Assembly: GCA_947652605.1 (NCBI GenBank)
Contig: OX393580.1
Coordinates: 20,976,159-21,040,158, forward strand
Source of the DNA: Elmis aenea
Lineage: Eukaryota; Arthropoda; Insecta; Coleoptera; Elmidae
Direction of reading: 5' to 3'
DNA: 64,000 nt
In this document: positions 11,670 through 24,719 of the stretch, piece after piece
Position numbering within the stretch: position 1 is the first letter of the stretch
How the letters are laid out: each line of letters begins with the position of its first letter
Program-made: the position numbers and the translations under genes
Notes under the pieces: model-generated
What the model saw: the letters and a program-made list of their open reading frames with translations, nothing else
Told to the model about the DNA's origin: nothing
The model's database searches: none

Positions 11670-12806
11670 CCTAGGTCTGGGCCACCTTAACCACAGGGGT
11701 AAATGGGCTATAGCCCCGGGGTGTCAGCCTTTTGGGGCGGCAGACTCACTGGAAACTGCTCCTATGGTAGAATTTTGCAGCAAAATATTAGAAATCATAG
11801 ATACAACTAATATATCACTTCAAAAAGTTGTTACTACAATTAAAAACATTGTTGGATTCTGTAGAAAAATTTTACAGTCGAAACGAAATACAGATTCATT
11901 TAACTTTTACAAATCGGAGTGTATAAAATTGTCCGGATGCGATAACTACAAACGATTACGCAAAAGAAAAAGAAGAGTACGACGAAAATAGGTCGGCAAA
12001 TGTTGAATTTGATGCCAATACCGAATTCCGCATAAATACATCTTATGTTATTATTGATAAACTTCTATCCAAAAGTACAAAAGAGAAAGTGTGCCTATAA
12101 TGACAATAACTCAAAATTTGACCTTCTGGTCATTTCGAAAAATTTAAATGAAGACACAATTAGAAAAAATGCTGCAGAGTTATGTAAAACATTTATGTTG
12201 ACGATTTAAAAAATAATTTTATTGAAGAAGACTTTTATTTATGTAAAGATAAAGAAAATATATCTACTGAGGAATTAAGTTTGAGGACAATAATTGATTC
12301 AAAAATTGAGTCTAAATTTTCTAACGTGGTCACAGCTGCGCATTTTTTTAAGTATTGCCGCTACAAATTGCAGCCGTGAAACATCTTTTTCAGCACTTAA
12401 AAGAATAAAAAATTATTTACGCTCGTCTTTGGGACAGGGCAAATTAAATGATTAAGTATTTTGTCCATAGAGAGTGATTTATTTAATTATTTAAATACGT
12501 GCGATATTATTAGCCAGTTTGCCAAAGAAAAAGCTAGAAAAATAAATACTTAAGTTATTCATATAATAAGTTTTTTTGTTTTTTGTTTATGTAGTTAGTT
12601 TTTGTTCATATAGGTTATTTGAATCTTGCATGATTTTACATTCTTATTTGTTTATTGGTAATATATCGACTTTTTCTAGTTCTGAAACTTTGGTAAACTT
12701 CACCGGTCACCCCGCTCCCGCTTCCCCTCCCGTGTATTTTCTTATGAACAGGGGCGCATTATTGTTAATAGCCCACGGGCGTCAAATATTTTAAGACGGC
12801 CCTGAG
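11670..12806 (+). pseudogene. Dead hAT transposon with ZMYM1/TTF-type transposase remnant
   Basis: The ends are degenerate inverted repeats: tctgggccaccttaa near 11675 against the complement of aagacggccctga near 12795, with tgggctat words just inside both. A 75-codon + frame (11764-11991) is followed by interrupted coding. Near 12355-12440 the frame gives Ser-Arg-Glu-Thr-Ser-Phe-Ser-Ala-Leu-Lys-Arg-Ile-Lys and then Tyr-Leu-Arg-Ser-Ser-Leu-Gly-Gln. That is the hAT C-terminal dimerisation motif of the ZMYM1-like/TTF zinc-finger transposases. The protein then ends near 12552. Frameshifts and stops make it non-functional. Confidence 0.75.
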
Positions 12807-15590
12807 CCTAAGTGTGGGCCGTCTCTGCAGGGCAAGTCTAAAAGCTATTTTATCCGCAATTAATTAATCTTATTGGGGTTATTAACACTAGCAAGGTATC
12901 ATTTGCCACCATTTCCAAACTAAAAAAACCCGATTCACAACTACACTCGATTTAATAATTCATGAAGAACTAGAAGCAGCAACGCAAGATAAACTCAAAA
13001 TAAAAACTATCAATATTTATGTGAGTCACACAGTAAACAAGTTAATATAATAATATGTTAAGATAACCCAACATGACTAAAATTTACGTTACATATGCTT
13101 TATATCGTATCTAAATTATACGTTAGTTGATTTTTTCATCGAAAGTATAGCGCATTGTAGCATACCGACACAGGCTGCTACTGACATTGAAATATAAAAA
13201 AAAAGTATTGCATCACGACGAACCAGTCCAAGTTATTACACAAATAGGAAGTGAGCTACAGTTTAAAAACGAGTTACGTGATTAAGTCACAAATAAGGCA
13301 GCAATAAAACTGAACCTTTTTATGCCTTAAGTCTGCAAGAACCATAAATAAAAGTAATATTTCAAGTTCAGTACAATACTAAATCAAATATAACTAATGA
13401 TTGAGTCGCTTTTACGTGGTGCAGGTGCAATTTTGAAAAAAAGATGAGCTCAAGCTAGCTTTTGTTACAGACTGATGTCTTTTTTGACTACTTTTAATAT
13501 TAAAGTCAAGATGTTAAATTATCTCCGAGTTAGTCCCTAAAAAATTAGCTATTACAAATTCTAGAAGAGAAAGCTTTAAGAACAAAAAAACTAAAATGGC
13601 TACAGATTTAAGAAAGATGTACCATATAAAATGTTTCATATAACATCAGTGAAAAAAGAAGCAGAATATAAAATTCTAGACCCATTTCCGAAACAAAATA
13701 AGCCAAAAAATCTATAAAATAACATTATTGTCATTATATAAAAATTCTAGACCTATTACATCAACTAAATGTGATGATATGAAGAATTTATTGCCTTTTA
13801 AACCACCTGTCCACCAAGAATATTTCTAGAAACTTTCTTATAAGCAATCTAAAGAATAGAATATGAGCAAAATTAATTAATATTATCAAGTTTTACAACA
13901 TACATTGATTATTACAGAAGTTGGTCCAAAAATAATAAATGCCTTTAAACATTTACATAAAATGAATAAATATAAAACATTGCCCAACTCTAATTGGCAA
14001 AATTCGGTTTGCCATATTAAATTTTGAATCACTTAGCAGGTATAAAAAGCACGTATTTTCATTGTCCGTAAACAACCAACTTCATCAAAGAAACCTATGC
14101 CAATAAAAAATGAATATTAAACTATCATTATACAAAATGATTATTATTTCTATACTAAACCAAATATTAATCCAGAATTGTTAAGGTCAGATGAAACGTG
14201 CTACCCATATGCTAAAAGATATTTCCTAACATCACAAGTTATACCGAACGAAATTTTGCTCTAATTGTTCAATTATGAATAATTTAGCAGGGCCATATCA
14301 CGCTTTTTAAGGTCATCCCACTAACAAATTAGGCTACAAAAAAATTACCGACAATATATAAGCAAATTGCAAAGTACGTCATAAACATTTGATTCAAAAG
14401 GCACAGTAAATGTACCAAAATAGGTTCCATTGTTAATGTGTTGCAATACGTACAAATTGAGCACATAATATACTTGCATAAATTTTACTTAAGAGAACGT
14501 TTTGTTAAATATGCAAATTATAATTGAGTAGCTAATAAAATTATCAATTTAAATAGATAATCTTTGACAGCTGGTTGCAGTTTAAAAGCACGTATTACGT
14601 GGTTTGTGTGTATACAAGAAGGATAAAGTACAGGCGATAAAAATCCATAATGTCCTACTCAGTTCATCGACTTTGTTATTATGAAGTCTTACTTCCATTT
14701 ATAATTATGATATTACGTTTCAAATAAAGTTTAACATATATTTAACTTTTGCATAAGAAGTTTATAAAGAAGAAAAAGAGGTACAAAATGATGTTAACAA
14801 AATAGTTAATAATAGAAATTTTTACTACACTCTCACAAATTTAACTAGTCTGATGAACTTATTGGCAATAGTAAAGAATTGAAATAACTTTCTCTTAAAA
14901 CAATAAACATTCATGTGTAGCCTTTTAAAGTAGGCTTTTAAAAATGACAGTCTTCAGCGAAAAGTTAAAGAACGGAACTTCTGAGGACATTTACTCCACA
15001 ATTGCAATGCTTACCTTTTTGAGATTATAATCCAGCTGCTAAAGTATTTTAAAATTGTCTTGCACACTCATTTTAACATCACTGTCACAATTAATCTTCC
15101 ACTTAATTAGTACACTAAGCAGTTCTTTCAGCCGATAGCATTTCCTATGAAATGCACGAGTTGTACTTCCGCAAAGATGTTATTCCTTGATAGCTCTTCT
15201 AAAGTCCACGACACTGCAAGAACCAGAAATAATTATACACATATATGCCTTTAAAGTCTGCTTATTTATTGTGTATGTTTTTCGAGACAGATACGAACGT
15301 GGTCTGTTTGTGAATGATCTATTTATATTGTTCGTACTGCATCATGTTATCTTAACACTGCCTTCAAAATATTTATGCAACGATTTACCGATAACTGCTA
15401 ATTTTCGACAAACAATGGAATAATCATTTGTTGTAATAAATAGGACGTGTTTGTAATTTTAAACTGTTAGCACCGAAGCAAAGTTATTTGGTTAATTTCA
15501 AAACGAATAATATAATATTTCAGTCTTAGATTCTAAACAAAATATTAATAAAAAATAAACATTATAAAAACAAGCTTGAGGTTTAATATT
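12807..15590. other. AT-rich intergenic DNA
   Basis: No gene was supported. The frame at 15187-15423 (+, 78 codons) has no recognisable domain, and I treat it as chance. Confidence 0.4.
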
Positions 15591-15595
15591 AAATA

Positions 15596-15870
15596 AGTTT
15601 AATTAAAACTCACTTACTTTTTCTATGTTGAATCTCTTGAAAAGTGCTAGACCAGTTTGAAGACTTTTGTCTCTTCGTCAAGTCATTATTTTTTTATTAA
15701 TTCATATGTAGTTGTTGTAGCAATGCTCATCATTACTAACAAAAAATATCAACAAATAAAGAAAGCTACTTACGAAGACTCAACAGTCTTGAAACTGGTC
15801 TAGCAATTCGACAAGAGATTCTTCACAATAAAAGGGAATTCATTTTTAATTAAACTTATTTATCTTAAGA
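15596..15870. repeat. Inverted pair of a dispersed repeat
   Basis: The left part (agtgctagaccagtttgaag followed by gtctcttcgtca) and the right part (gtcttgaaactggtctagca followed by caagagattcttca) are inverted copies about 90 bp long. They are separated by about 80 bp. Single relatives occur near 17925, 18400 and 23221, and three tandem relatives occur at 22846-23215. Confidence 0.7.
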
Positions 15871-18800
15871 CAAAAATAACTTAAATAATTGAAGAATCAT
15901 CAATCATCGAAGAACGAAGACTAACAATTTTCGAATGATTTAAGAAGCAATTCGTTCTAAATAAAAGTATATTATTAATTAACAATTATTCATTTTATTA
16001 AAGCCTTATCAAATGATCAATATAAACCAAAATTTTGGCTACGATATGTTGATGGCACTATTGGCAGATGGCCATATGCCTTACTCAAATTAAGTAAATA
16101 TCTAAATAATATTTACACAGATAAACAAACTCAACATTACTCAATCTTTTATTAAAAACATTCATAACACAAAAAAATATATTTCAAGATGTGGGTTACT
16201 TTACATCAGAAATATATCAGATAAAATAAAACCAGTACTTGAGAATCACAACATAGAACTTGCTACACAATGATGATGGGAATCTCAAACTGTTATAAAA
16301 ATTCTTTAAAGAGCGATTCTTTGTAGAAATAAGCTAAGCAGATCAAACTGTATTCTCTTTCACGTTTTATTAGTACTTTTTTTTAAATTTTATGCTCTTA
16401 AAGCGACCTTAAAATTCATCAATTTTCAGCACGCAGACAGCATATTAAGATTTAAAAATCGCACCCGATTACAATCTCATTAGTTGAAAATATCATAACG
16501 CATTTCTCTACAACATTTAATTATTGCAACCACTTCATAAGAAATAAATTCTATTTAATTAACGACCTATTTAAAGCTAGCAGAATTATAAACAACCCGT
16601 TTACATCAGCAACCTATGGAATGTGTTTCGGTTTCCATTAAACTGCTTTTTAATCAAAATATTATATACGCTAATGAAATAAAAGTCACGGTCGAATAAA
16701 AAACTTTGTAAATTAATTTCCATAAACCACTTTCTTCCCAAATTGAAAGTGGTACCTATGTGTGTTTGCTTTACTCTTACAGTCTTATACAATCACGAAT
16801 TGCTTTGTGCAAAAGGAAAGGCTAATTAACAGTATTTTTAAATATAGGTAAGGAGAAGTTCAACTAATTTTGTTTTGAAACGAAATTCGTGACATAGTGA
16901 ACCTTCATGAACGGTAGCAATTTTTAAAATGTGCCATGAACTCATTTATGCTAGTTTTTTATTCATTAAACAATAAATACTTTTCGAATAACGAAAAGAA
17001 ATATGGCATCTATGCTGACATTTTAGTTAAATGTTCATTATTTAAATAATAATCGCGCCTGTCTGTCTGTTAAACCAAAAGGATTTTTGTAAGATCCACA
17101 TTTCCACAGTATAAAGTGTTTATTTCGAATAAACATTCTTATACAAACACATTTTAATTTTTTAATAAACAACACACATACTTTTTAGTCCCCTAGTTCG
17201 CACTAAATTACAAAATTTAGTTATAATATTAAATTTTAATGTGCCTAGAGTCGGTATTTACACGAATTAACTTTCATGGCCCATTTATTTTTGAAAATTG
17301 CACTGGTCTAATTTTATTAGTTTCGTATTTTTAGATATAACTCGCGTCTTCCAAATCTAGGACAACCCAAGTCAAAATACACTTTATATTATTTACGACA
17401 ATAAAGCAAACATTTTTATTTAAAGATCTTCGCGCAAAATACACAAACTAATAATTGTAATATCCTAAAACTTATCTTTGAAAAGTAAAAACATGTATTT
17501 AAACTTAAACGAAATGAGAGCTAAGTATGTACTTAATTTTAAGTACCCATTATATACATGAATTGAACCGTAGGAAGAGTTGAAGTGTAAAACCCGGAAG
17601 ATAATAAGATTCTCGCACATCCGGTACGCCAGTGTAACAGTAAAATACAATAACGAGGTACTTTTATTTTTCAAGTACCTGCTATCAGTAATTTTTATCA
17701 ATTTGGAGTTTAAAACCGTAAAATGTACGAAAAACGAATAAAAAGTTATGTGTATTTAAGAACATAAATCGCTTATAGGGTGGTTTACTTTTAGCACTGC
17801 AAATTTAAAACAAAAAAAAAGTACAAAGAATGACTAAACAACAATTTGTACTTGACAACAGAAGTTGCCCACAATTTGTTTTGCACAAATAAACCATAAA
17901 AATGCTACTGACAAAAAGACGCGAGTCTTAAAACTGGTGTATCATATCTACAAGGGATTCCTCATTTTAAAAAACGTGTTTTAATTAAACTTATTCATAT
18001 TACATAAATTACTCAAATATTTTAAGCATCTATCTAATTATCTAATTTGGTATTTCGTTTTCTGTTTACCAAACTCAGAATCGTTGTTTGTTGAGTTATT
18101 TTTACTGAAGTATGTACTATTATATCACAACATTTGTACCAGACACCAACACAATGAGGTCAAACTTATACCATCAAATTATTAATTTTTGTTGACTATT
18201 ACGATGGCATAATAAGATATCTATAAAATATTAATGGAAAGCTCACCATATTAGTTATGTAAACATACTTAATATATTAGATCATTTCTAGCAGTTTATA
18301 GCGACGTAAAAATGTGTGATCAAAACCCAATTATTTTTACTAATATTTGAATTTTCAATTCATAAAATTAATAAAAATATTGCGTTTTATAAAAAGAAAA
18401 CCTGTACTAGTTTTAAGACTCTCCTCTCTTTGTCAGTCAAATGTTTCCTTATTTTAATTAAACTTATATACATAAATAGTTATAATTTTATAAAATTAAT
18501 GTTGTCATTATTTTAACAGTAGGTACATTTAAAAAAAAAATCCTTTATTAAATTTTGAGATGATTTAATTACTGGGTATCTCTGATTGTGCAAAATATTG
18601 ATAAAAATCTATGTTTTATTACCCAGAAAATCATTAAAAACTTTAATTAAATAGTCCATATGGAACCCTGATTATGGTTAAGCATCTGCACATAATCCAT
18701 GTAATTAAAATAACAGAATACATTAGAAGATCGATAAAAATTACAATAACCAGGGCAACACATTAGCATAATCGATTTGCAAAAATATAATTTTAAATTT

Positions 18801-19660
18801 TGCAAGTTTTTAACAAAGTAATGTTAAAGTTGATCCAATTTTACAGCGATAAAAACTAAATATAAATTTTACATTTACTGAATATTACAGCTTAAATAAT
18901 TCCAACGATGCTCCAATTTGTTATAAAAAAATTATGATAAAACGCGCAATTTTTTTATGTTTTTTTAGTTATGTGAATGCGTATCCAAAATTGTATAACA
19001 ACCCTGATAGTGCAATTTTCATAAATGTGTTTTATAATCATTTATTGTGTCATCAATTATTATCATTTAGAATGAAATTCGTTGCTATTAAGGTAATAAC
19101 AGATAACATTTTGAACACTTTTGGATCCCACGTCTAAAACCGATGAAGGGAATTTTGCTTTTTCCGAAATTTTCATTTTGGCTGTGAAATGATAAGCCAT
19201 CACCAAATATGTTGAGGTATTACCTCAAACGTTTCATGATTTATTGATTAATTAAACAAAGAACATTATACGAAAATAAATCAGATACATATGTACATAC
19301 AAGACTTTTAGAATGATTTTAAAGGATTAGGGTTTTGTAAAAAAGACTTAACAATTATTTAAAAACAATAAATTATTTAATTAAAGTAGATTTTAATGAT
19401 TTCGTTGGTATAATAAATGGCAGTTAAAAAATCATGGACAAATATGTTTGCAAAATCGAATACCACAACATGAAAAATATGAAAAACTAAAAGATTTTCG
19501 CGATAGTTGATAAATATATGCGTACCTACAACAATGAAGTCGAAGATAACAACCACTTGATCATAATGGTAAAATAAAACTTGCAGTTTGTAACGAAAAA
19601 AATGTAACTAAACTCACTCACTTTTTGATTTACGTAATTATTGTATAAAATCCATGGTTC
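15871..19660. other. AT-rich intergenic DNA with scattered repeat relics
   Basis: It contains single copies of the dispersed repeat near 17925-17970 and 18400-18440. The minus-strand frames at 16601-16792 and 17465-17701 show no recognisable domain. No gene was supported. Confidence 0.4.
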
Positions 19661-19669
19661 AAACGTTTA

Positions 19670-19812
19670 TGAACACTCGCGTCTGGTATTATCTCTCCGA
19701 CGCCAGTGTACTAACGCAGCAAAAGCCGATGGACAACTGGCGCGATAGACTTTCAGTAGCGCAATCGCATGGAATTCGCGTTTTCCACGCGCAAGCCGCA
19801 TTGTTGTGACAA
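19670..19812. other. GC-elevated island next to the satellite array
   Basis: A block with gcgtctgg, ccgacgccag, actggcgcgatag and acgcgcaagccgca stands out from the AT-rich surroundings. It could be a promoter or first exon, or a repeat end. No coding frame or family was recognised. Confidence 0.3.
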
Positions 19813-19821
19813 TCACGCTAT

Positions 19822-21085
19822 CATCAATACAGACCTGGAGAACTAAAAAATATTTTTGTTATGCTGATAGCACCTGAAGCCGATCTACGGACCTCCCAGA
19901 CGTCCACCCTAAAATTTTGTGCGCTATCATGAGATGGGGGCTAACACGAAGCTCTTTCGGGGGTTCCGTGGTGGAAATTTGGAAAAGACGTCTATCCTAG
20001 ATACAGATCTGGAGAACTAAAAAGTAATTTTGTTATTCTGATTGCACCTGAAGTCGATCTAAGGATCTTCAAGACGTTCACCTTAAAATTTTGGTTGGTA
20101 TGATGAGATGCGGGCTAACCCGACGCTCTTCCGGGGGTTTATTGCTAAGCTGTAGAGAAAAAAGGCTTTAAAACCTTCCACAAAAGTTTACAATATCAAA
20201 TAGCTGACTCTTGGACAGTTCTCAAATAATTTTTTTTTTAACAAGCAACAGATCGTTCTTGGTGTAAATTTGGAAAGGGCGTCTATCCTAGATACAGATC
20301 TGGAGAACTAAAAAGTATTTTTGTTATTCTGATTGCACCTGAAGTCGATCTAAGGACCTCCAAGACGTTCACCCTAAAATTTTGGGTGCTATGATGAGAT
20401 GCGGGTTAACTCGACGCTCTTGCGGGGGTTGCCTGCTAGGCCGTAGTAGAAACAGGCTTTAAAACCTTCCACAGAAGTTTACAATAGCAAATACCTGACT
20501 CTGAGAGGATTCTAAAATAATTTTCGTTTTTCTTTTAACAAGACCAGATCGTTCTTGGTGTAGGTACATTTGGAAAAGCGTCTATCCTAGATACAAATCT
20601 GGAGAACTAAAAAGTATTTTTGTTATTCAGTTTGTACCTAAAGTCGATTTAAGGACCTCCAAAACGTTCGCCCTAAAATTTTGGGTGCTAAGGTGAGATG
20701 TGGGTTAACTCGACGCTTTTGCGTGGGTTCCCTGCTAGACCGTAGTAGAAACAGGCTTTAAAACCTTGCACAGAAGTTTAAAATATCAAATAGCGAACTC
20801 CTGGAGGGTTCTCAAATAATTTTGTTTTTTTTTTACCGAGCACCAGGTCGTTCTTGGTAAAATTTGGAGAAGCATCTATCCTAGATACAGATCTGGAGAA
20901 TTAAAAAGTATATTTGTAATTCTGATTGCACCTGAAGCCAATCTAAGGACCTCTGAGACGTCCACCTTAAATTTTTGGGCGCTATGATAAGATGCGGGCT
21001 AACCTGGCGCTCTTTCGGGATTTCCTGAATAACGAAAAGACCTTGATACCTACCATAGAATTCTATAATATAAAAAAGAGGACTC
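19822..21085. repeat. Satellite-like tandem array, unit about 295 bp
   Basis: The word tctatcctagatacagatct recurs at 19991, 20282, 20581 and about 20875 (spacings 291, 299 and 294). A diverged first copy starts near 19822. Each unit continues with ggagaactaaaaagta, a gcacctgaag(c/t)cgatct block and a (g/c)gacgctctt(t/c)cgggggtt block, then a poly-T stretch. The first unit is shortened by an internal deletion (167 bp to the next). The long frames seen at 20881-21246 arise from the last unit and are not genes. Confidence 0.9.
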
Positions 21086-21179
21086 CTTTTTACATAATTT
21101 TCTGGATTTATTGTCACTCCACTATGCTCTCTTGGTCTTCTGCACTTTGCTTGTGTTGTTGTTCCTCTAATTTTTTTTA

Positions 21180-21462
21180 CAGGGGTGCGCAAACTAGGGG
21201 GCGCGCCCCCAAATGGGGACGCGAAGAACGATGCAGGGCGCAATGACAGCCATGATATAATTTTAAAAGAAAAAATTTAGTTTTTTTACATTTCATATAT
21301 GTTTTCTGTTTGCATGTTGTATTTCTGTAATATTTCGTATCGGTTGATCAAAAATAATTATTGTTGCCTGCTAACATCAAAGAGAAAAAAAAAATGAAGG
21401 GGGCGCAAGTTGACATGCTGAAAAAAAATGGGGGCGTGGCATAAAAAGTTTGAGCACCCCTG
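21180..21462. mobile_element. Short hAT-type MITE (CAGGGGTGC ends)
   Basis: The left end caggggtgcgcaaact and the right end agtttgagcacccctg form 16-bp inverted repeats with two mismatches. Subterminal ggggcgcg and ggggcgtgg words are typical of hAT elements. The 8-bp flanks do not match clearly, so the target duplication has decayed or the boundary is off by a few bases. Confidence 0.75.
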
Positions 21463-21469
21463 GTCTAAT

Positions 21470-22840
21470 ACACTTGTGTTCGATGCTGAAGACTCGAGTA
21501 TTTGAGAAAATACCAAAGCAACCAAGCACACCTTTTTCGGCCATTTATTTAAAAATATAATCATTTAATAATGTCTAAAATTTACTAATACTACTTCTAA
21601 TTCATACTAATATACAGACACTTAAGACCTAAGCCTTCAATAGTTTTTTTCCCTTTCCTTCTGTCTTCTTAAAGTTCGATCCATTATCAGATTTGGAGTT
21701 GCCTAAGATCTTCTGTTACTGTTCCCATCCATCTGATCAACGGTCGACCTATTTTTTTCTTCGTTTCTACTTCACATTCTAGTAAAATCATTTTTTTTCA
21801 TTTTGTATTCTCTTGATATAGATACCTTAGTCGTCTTTCAAAATATTTGTTTATTTTTGTGAACGGTCTAAAGGGCTCGTATGGTTTGTGGGCCCCTCAC
21901 ACAACTGCGTCCCTAGTTGTGTGGCACCTCGTATTTCTGCGCTACAGACTTAGAAGAGAAGGTTCAGTTTTTTTGGCAGAGTATTCTCCACTTCCTCTTT
22001 TAGTTTGACCGCTTCCAATCTCAAAACCTTAATTCTTCCAGATATGTTTCAGCTTTTTCTAATCTGCCCCAAAGAAATCTTGTTTTACTTGAATTTGTCG
22101 CAGTTGTAATGTATTTTACAATGGAATATTAACAAAAAGTTCCAATAATCTGCGAAAAAGTTTCTGTCTTACACTAAATTTCAGTTTTCAAAATAGATAC
22201 TACTTCAACAATGAGAGACACAAGAGGACCTGTTTAAGAAGACCAAGGAGAATAAAAATGAAATTTCATGTTCTTTATTTACTGAGGGCGTATAAATTTT
22301 ACAGCATGTAGCTTGAAAAAATCTAAAATTAAATTTTGATGACGCAAATCGTGTCCTTATTGTCTCTTCATGTTGAAAAAAACGTACGCCTATATCAATA
22401 AAGGTTGGTTTCCAGATTGTCACACACCATAATGCTTAATTAATCTTTGTTAATCCTGGGTCTTGTTCAAAAATGTTTTGAGTGTCATCTCAACAACCCG
22501 TGTAATTCGATGAAAGAATAACACACTGTTATAGAAATAAAACTTTCTGTTTTATACCCTTTGAGAGTTATAAAACAAGACTATAAACGTTAAAAAAATG
22601 TTAAAAATAAATAAAACAAAAAAATAAAAGCCTCTTATTGGCTAAGAATGAACATTAATGTTTATATTTTGTACACATTTTGATTCAACTTAAATAAATT
22701 ACGTTTGGAGAGTTATTGCTGTTATTTCATGCTTTCAATTTGTTAATTTAAAACAGTTGGCTTTAATTATACTTAAATTATTTAAATGCTTTATTTATAT
22801 AACGTAAATAGATTAATGAATCAGTTTTGATGAAGAAACC
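21470..22840. other. Intergenic DNA, no gene recognised
   Basis: No exon-like frame with a recognisable domain was seen. Confidence 0.4.
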
Positions 22841-22845
22841 TTGTA

Positions 22846-23215
22846 GAAATTCAAAACCAGTTTCGAAACTCTCGTCTCATAGCAAATAAGATTGCTACCG
22901 ACAAAGAGATAAAACTCTCCAAAATAGTACACCAATTATTTGGTCTAAGACTTATATAATCTATTGTAGAAACGCCAAACCAGTAGACTCTTCTCTTGGT
23001 AAGTAACAAGTAAGATTGCTGTTGGCGAATTGATGAAAGTCTTTAAAATAGTCTGGTATTTATTTAGTCCAGAACTTATTGTTTTTATTAAGAATCGTTT
23101 ATAGAAATGCTAAACCAGTTATAACACTCTCTCGTCGTTTCATCAGCAAAAAAACAGATTGCTACTGACGAAGAGATAAACGGTCGAAAATCTCCTAGCA
23201 TTTATTTGGTCTAAA
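22846..23215. repeat. Three-unit tandem repeat, about 122-135 bp
   Basis: Units start with gtagaaat(t/g)c and then aaaccagt near 22848, 22974 and 23102. Each continues with a gattgct(a/g) block followed by gacgaagagataaa-like and aaaatagt words. The units are diverged. An inverted relative follows directly at 23221-23290 (tctcaaaactggtctgacat), so the array belongs to the dispersed family also seen at 15596-15870. Confidence 0.75.
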
Positions 23216-23299
23216 AAAGTCTCAAAACTGGTCTGACATTTCTGCAAGAGATTCTTCATAAAAAGATGAATGAGTTTCAATTAAGTTAGTTAACTTATT

Positions 23300-24090
23300 T
23301 TTGGCTATAAGTTTTGATTTAAAGGCATTTAAATAGTCGCTTAAGTAATTTTTGGTGCTAATTATGTCCAAAGATTTCCATTATTAATCATAGAATTGAG
23401 GGACAAAGGAATGCAAAATTAAAACCAATTATTTCGTTTTTTTAAATGGTAAAGTACATATGAATATTGTGGTCAAAGATGTTTGTAATTTTGTTCAAGA
23501 CTTTAAGAAAGTTTTTAGATTCTACAAAAGTTATAATTTTGTAAATTTCTAATGGTTTTAAAACCCCAAAAAGAATGAAGTATGAAAAAGCTTTGTATGA
23601 TAGAATTTTGTTATTCAGAAATGTACCTCAGTTTAATTTATCATTTTAAATAATTGTTTAATAATTTAATAAAACATAACAATAATATTTAAAAACAACT
23701 CAAAGATATGTAGAAAATAACGAGTAACATTATTTTTATTGCAATTATGAAATATTTTCACTATTTACTAATAAGTTTATAATCATCTAAAATCTGTGAT
23801 TGAATTCATTTTAATAAAATTAAAAGTTTTATGAAGGTTCCAAGTCTTGAGCTGTTTCTATTAGGACTTAGAGGGATTTACTCTTCTTCTATGGGATTTA
23901 CTGGATCAGAAACAATTTTTTTATGTGTTATATTAGTTGCCAACATACTAGGATAAAAAATTTCCTGGTTAACTTAACCTGAAAACTATGAGTAACAACG
24001 CGGAGTTTGTACCGGTCTATTTAGGTATTAGTTACTGATATACACAGATCTAAGTTAAATTATCGTGTGCAATTTCTTTGTGGCTTTTAA
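23300..24090. other. Intergenic DNA upstream of UBC13
   Basis: No further gene was recognised. The proximal part should contain the UBC13 promoter and first non-coding exon, but I saw no convincing TATA box. Confidence 0.4.
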
Positions 24091-24094
24091 AAAC

Positions 24095-24152
24095 GTAAGT
24101 TTTGATCGTATGTTTCGTATTGTTTGTATTTACATGAATTTTGACAATTTAG
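24095..24152 (+). other. Probable 5'-UTR intron of UBC13
   Basis: aaaaac|gtaagttttg gives a consensus donor at 24095, and ttgacaatttag| gives an acceptor ending at 24152. That is a 58-bp intron just before the start codon at 24156. If real, it argues against a simple retrocopy origin of the uninterrupted coding region. Confidence 0.55.
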
Positions 24153-24155
24153 GTT

Positions 24156-24617
24156 ATGGCAAGTGGATCCACTAGAAGAATTTTAGTAGAAACAAAGAAT
24201 TTATCGAAAGACCCACCACCAGGGATTAGTGCAACACCAGATGAAAGTAACTGTCGATATTTTCACGTCGTAATGGCAGGCCCGAAGGGTTCTCCTTATG
24301 AGGGAGGCTTATTCAAATTGGAACTATTTTTGCCAGAGAATTACCCCTTGTGTCCACCTAATGTTAGGTTCTTAACAAAAATATATCATCCAAACATCGA
24401 CAAGCTGGGTCGTATATGTCTCGATATCTTAAAAGATCAATGGAGCCCAGCTTTACAAATTAGAACGGTACTTTTATCTATTCAAGCTTTATTAAGTGCA
24501 CCAAATCCGGATGATCCGTTAGCAAATGACGTTGCCAATTTATGGAAGAGTAGTGAAGAAGAAGCTATATTAACTGCAAGTGAGTGGACACGACGTTATG
24601 CTATGATGGACGATTAA
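24156..24617 (+). CDS. ben: E2 ubiquitin-conjugating enzyme, UBC13/UBE2N (bendless) type
   Basis: The product has 153 residues against 152 in human UBE2N and aligns end to end with that family. It carries the E2 fold with His78-Pro79-Asn80 and active-site Cys88 in a Gly-Arg-Ile-Cys-Leu-Asp context, then Trp96-Ser97-Pro98-Ala99 of the RING-binding loop and the Leu-Ala-Asn-Asp-Val-Ala block. UBC13 pairs with Uev1/Mms2 to make K63-linked chains in DNA-damage tolerance and in insect IMD signalling. The coding region is a single exon. The start sits 3 nt after a possible 5'-UTR acceptor. Oddities are Leu65 where the family normally has Met (Met64 in human, in the E3-contact pocket), Cys-Pro-Pro after it, and a divergent N-terminus. 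It could be the sole bendless gene or a diverged paralogue. No other UBC13 is visible here. Confidence 0.93.
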   Translation: MASGSTRRILVETKNLSKDPPPGISATPDESNCRYFHVVMAGPKGSPYEGGLFKLELFLPENYPLCPPNVRFLTKIYHPNIDKLGRICLDILKDQWSPALQIRTVLLSIQALLSAPNPDDPLANDVANLWKSSEEEAILTASEWTRRYAMMDD

Positions 24618-24707
24618 TTTTATTTAAAAATATTTGGCATATTATTTTATTAACGACAAAATGGTTTATAGTATTAATATAAAACATTACAACATTCCAC
24701 TTTTGTC

Positions 24708-24713
24708 AATAAA
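24708..24713 (+). terminator. Poly(A) signal of UBC13
   Basis: AATAAA lies 91 nt after the stop codon and is the first canonical signal downstream. Confidence 0.6.
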
Positions 24714-24719
24714 AATGCA

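Noticed and set aside
20881..21246. Overlapping long frames on both strands (up to 120 codons)
   Set aside because: They fall in the last unit of the 295-bp satellite and in the adjoining hAT MITE; no family resemblance.
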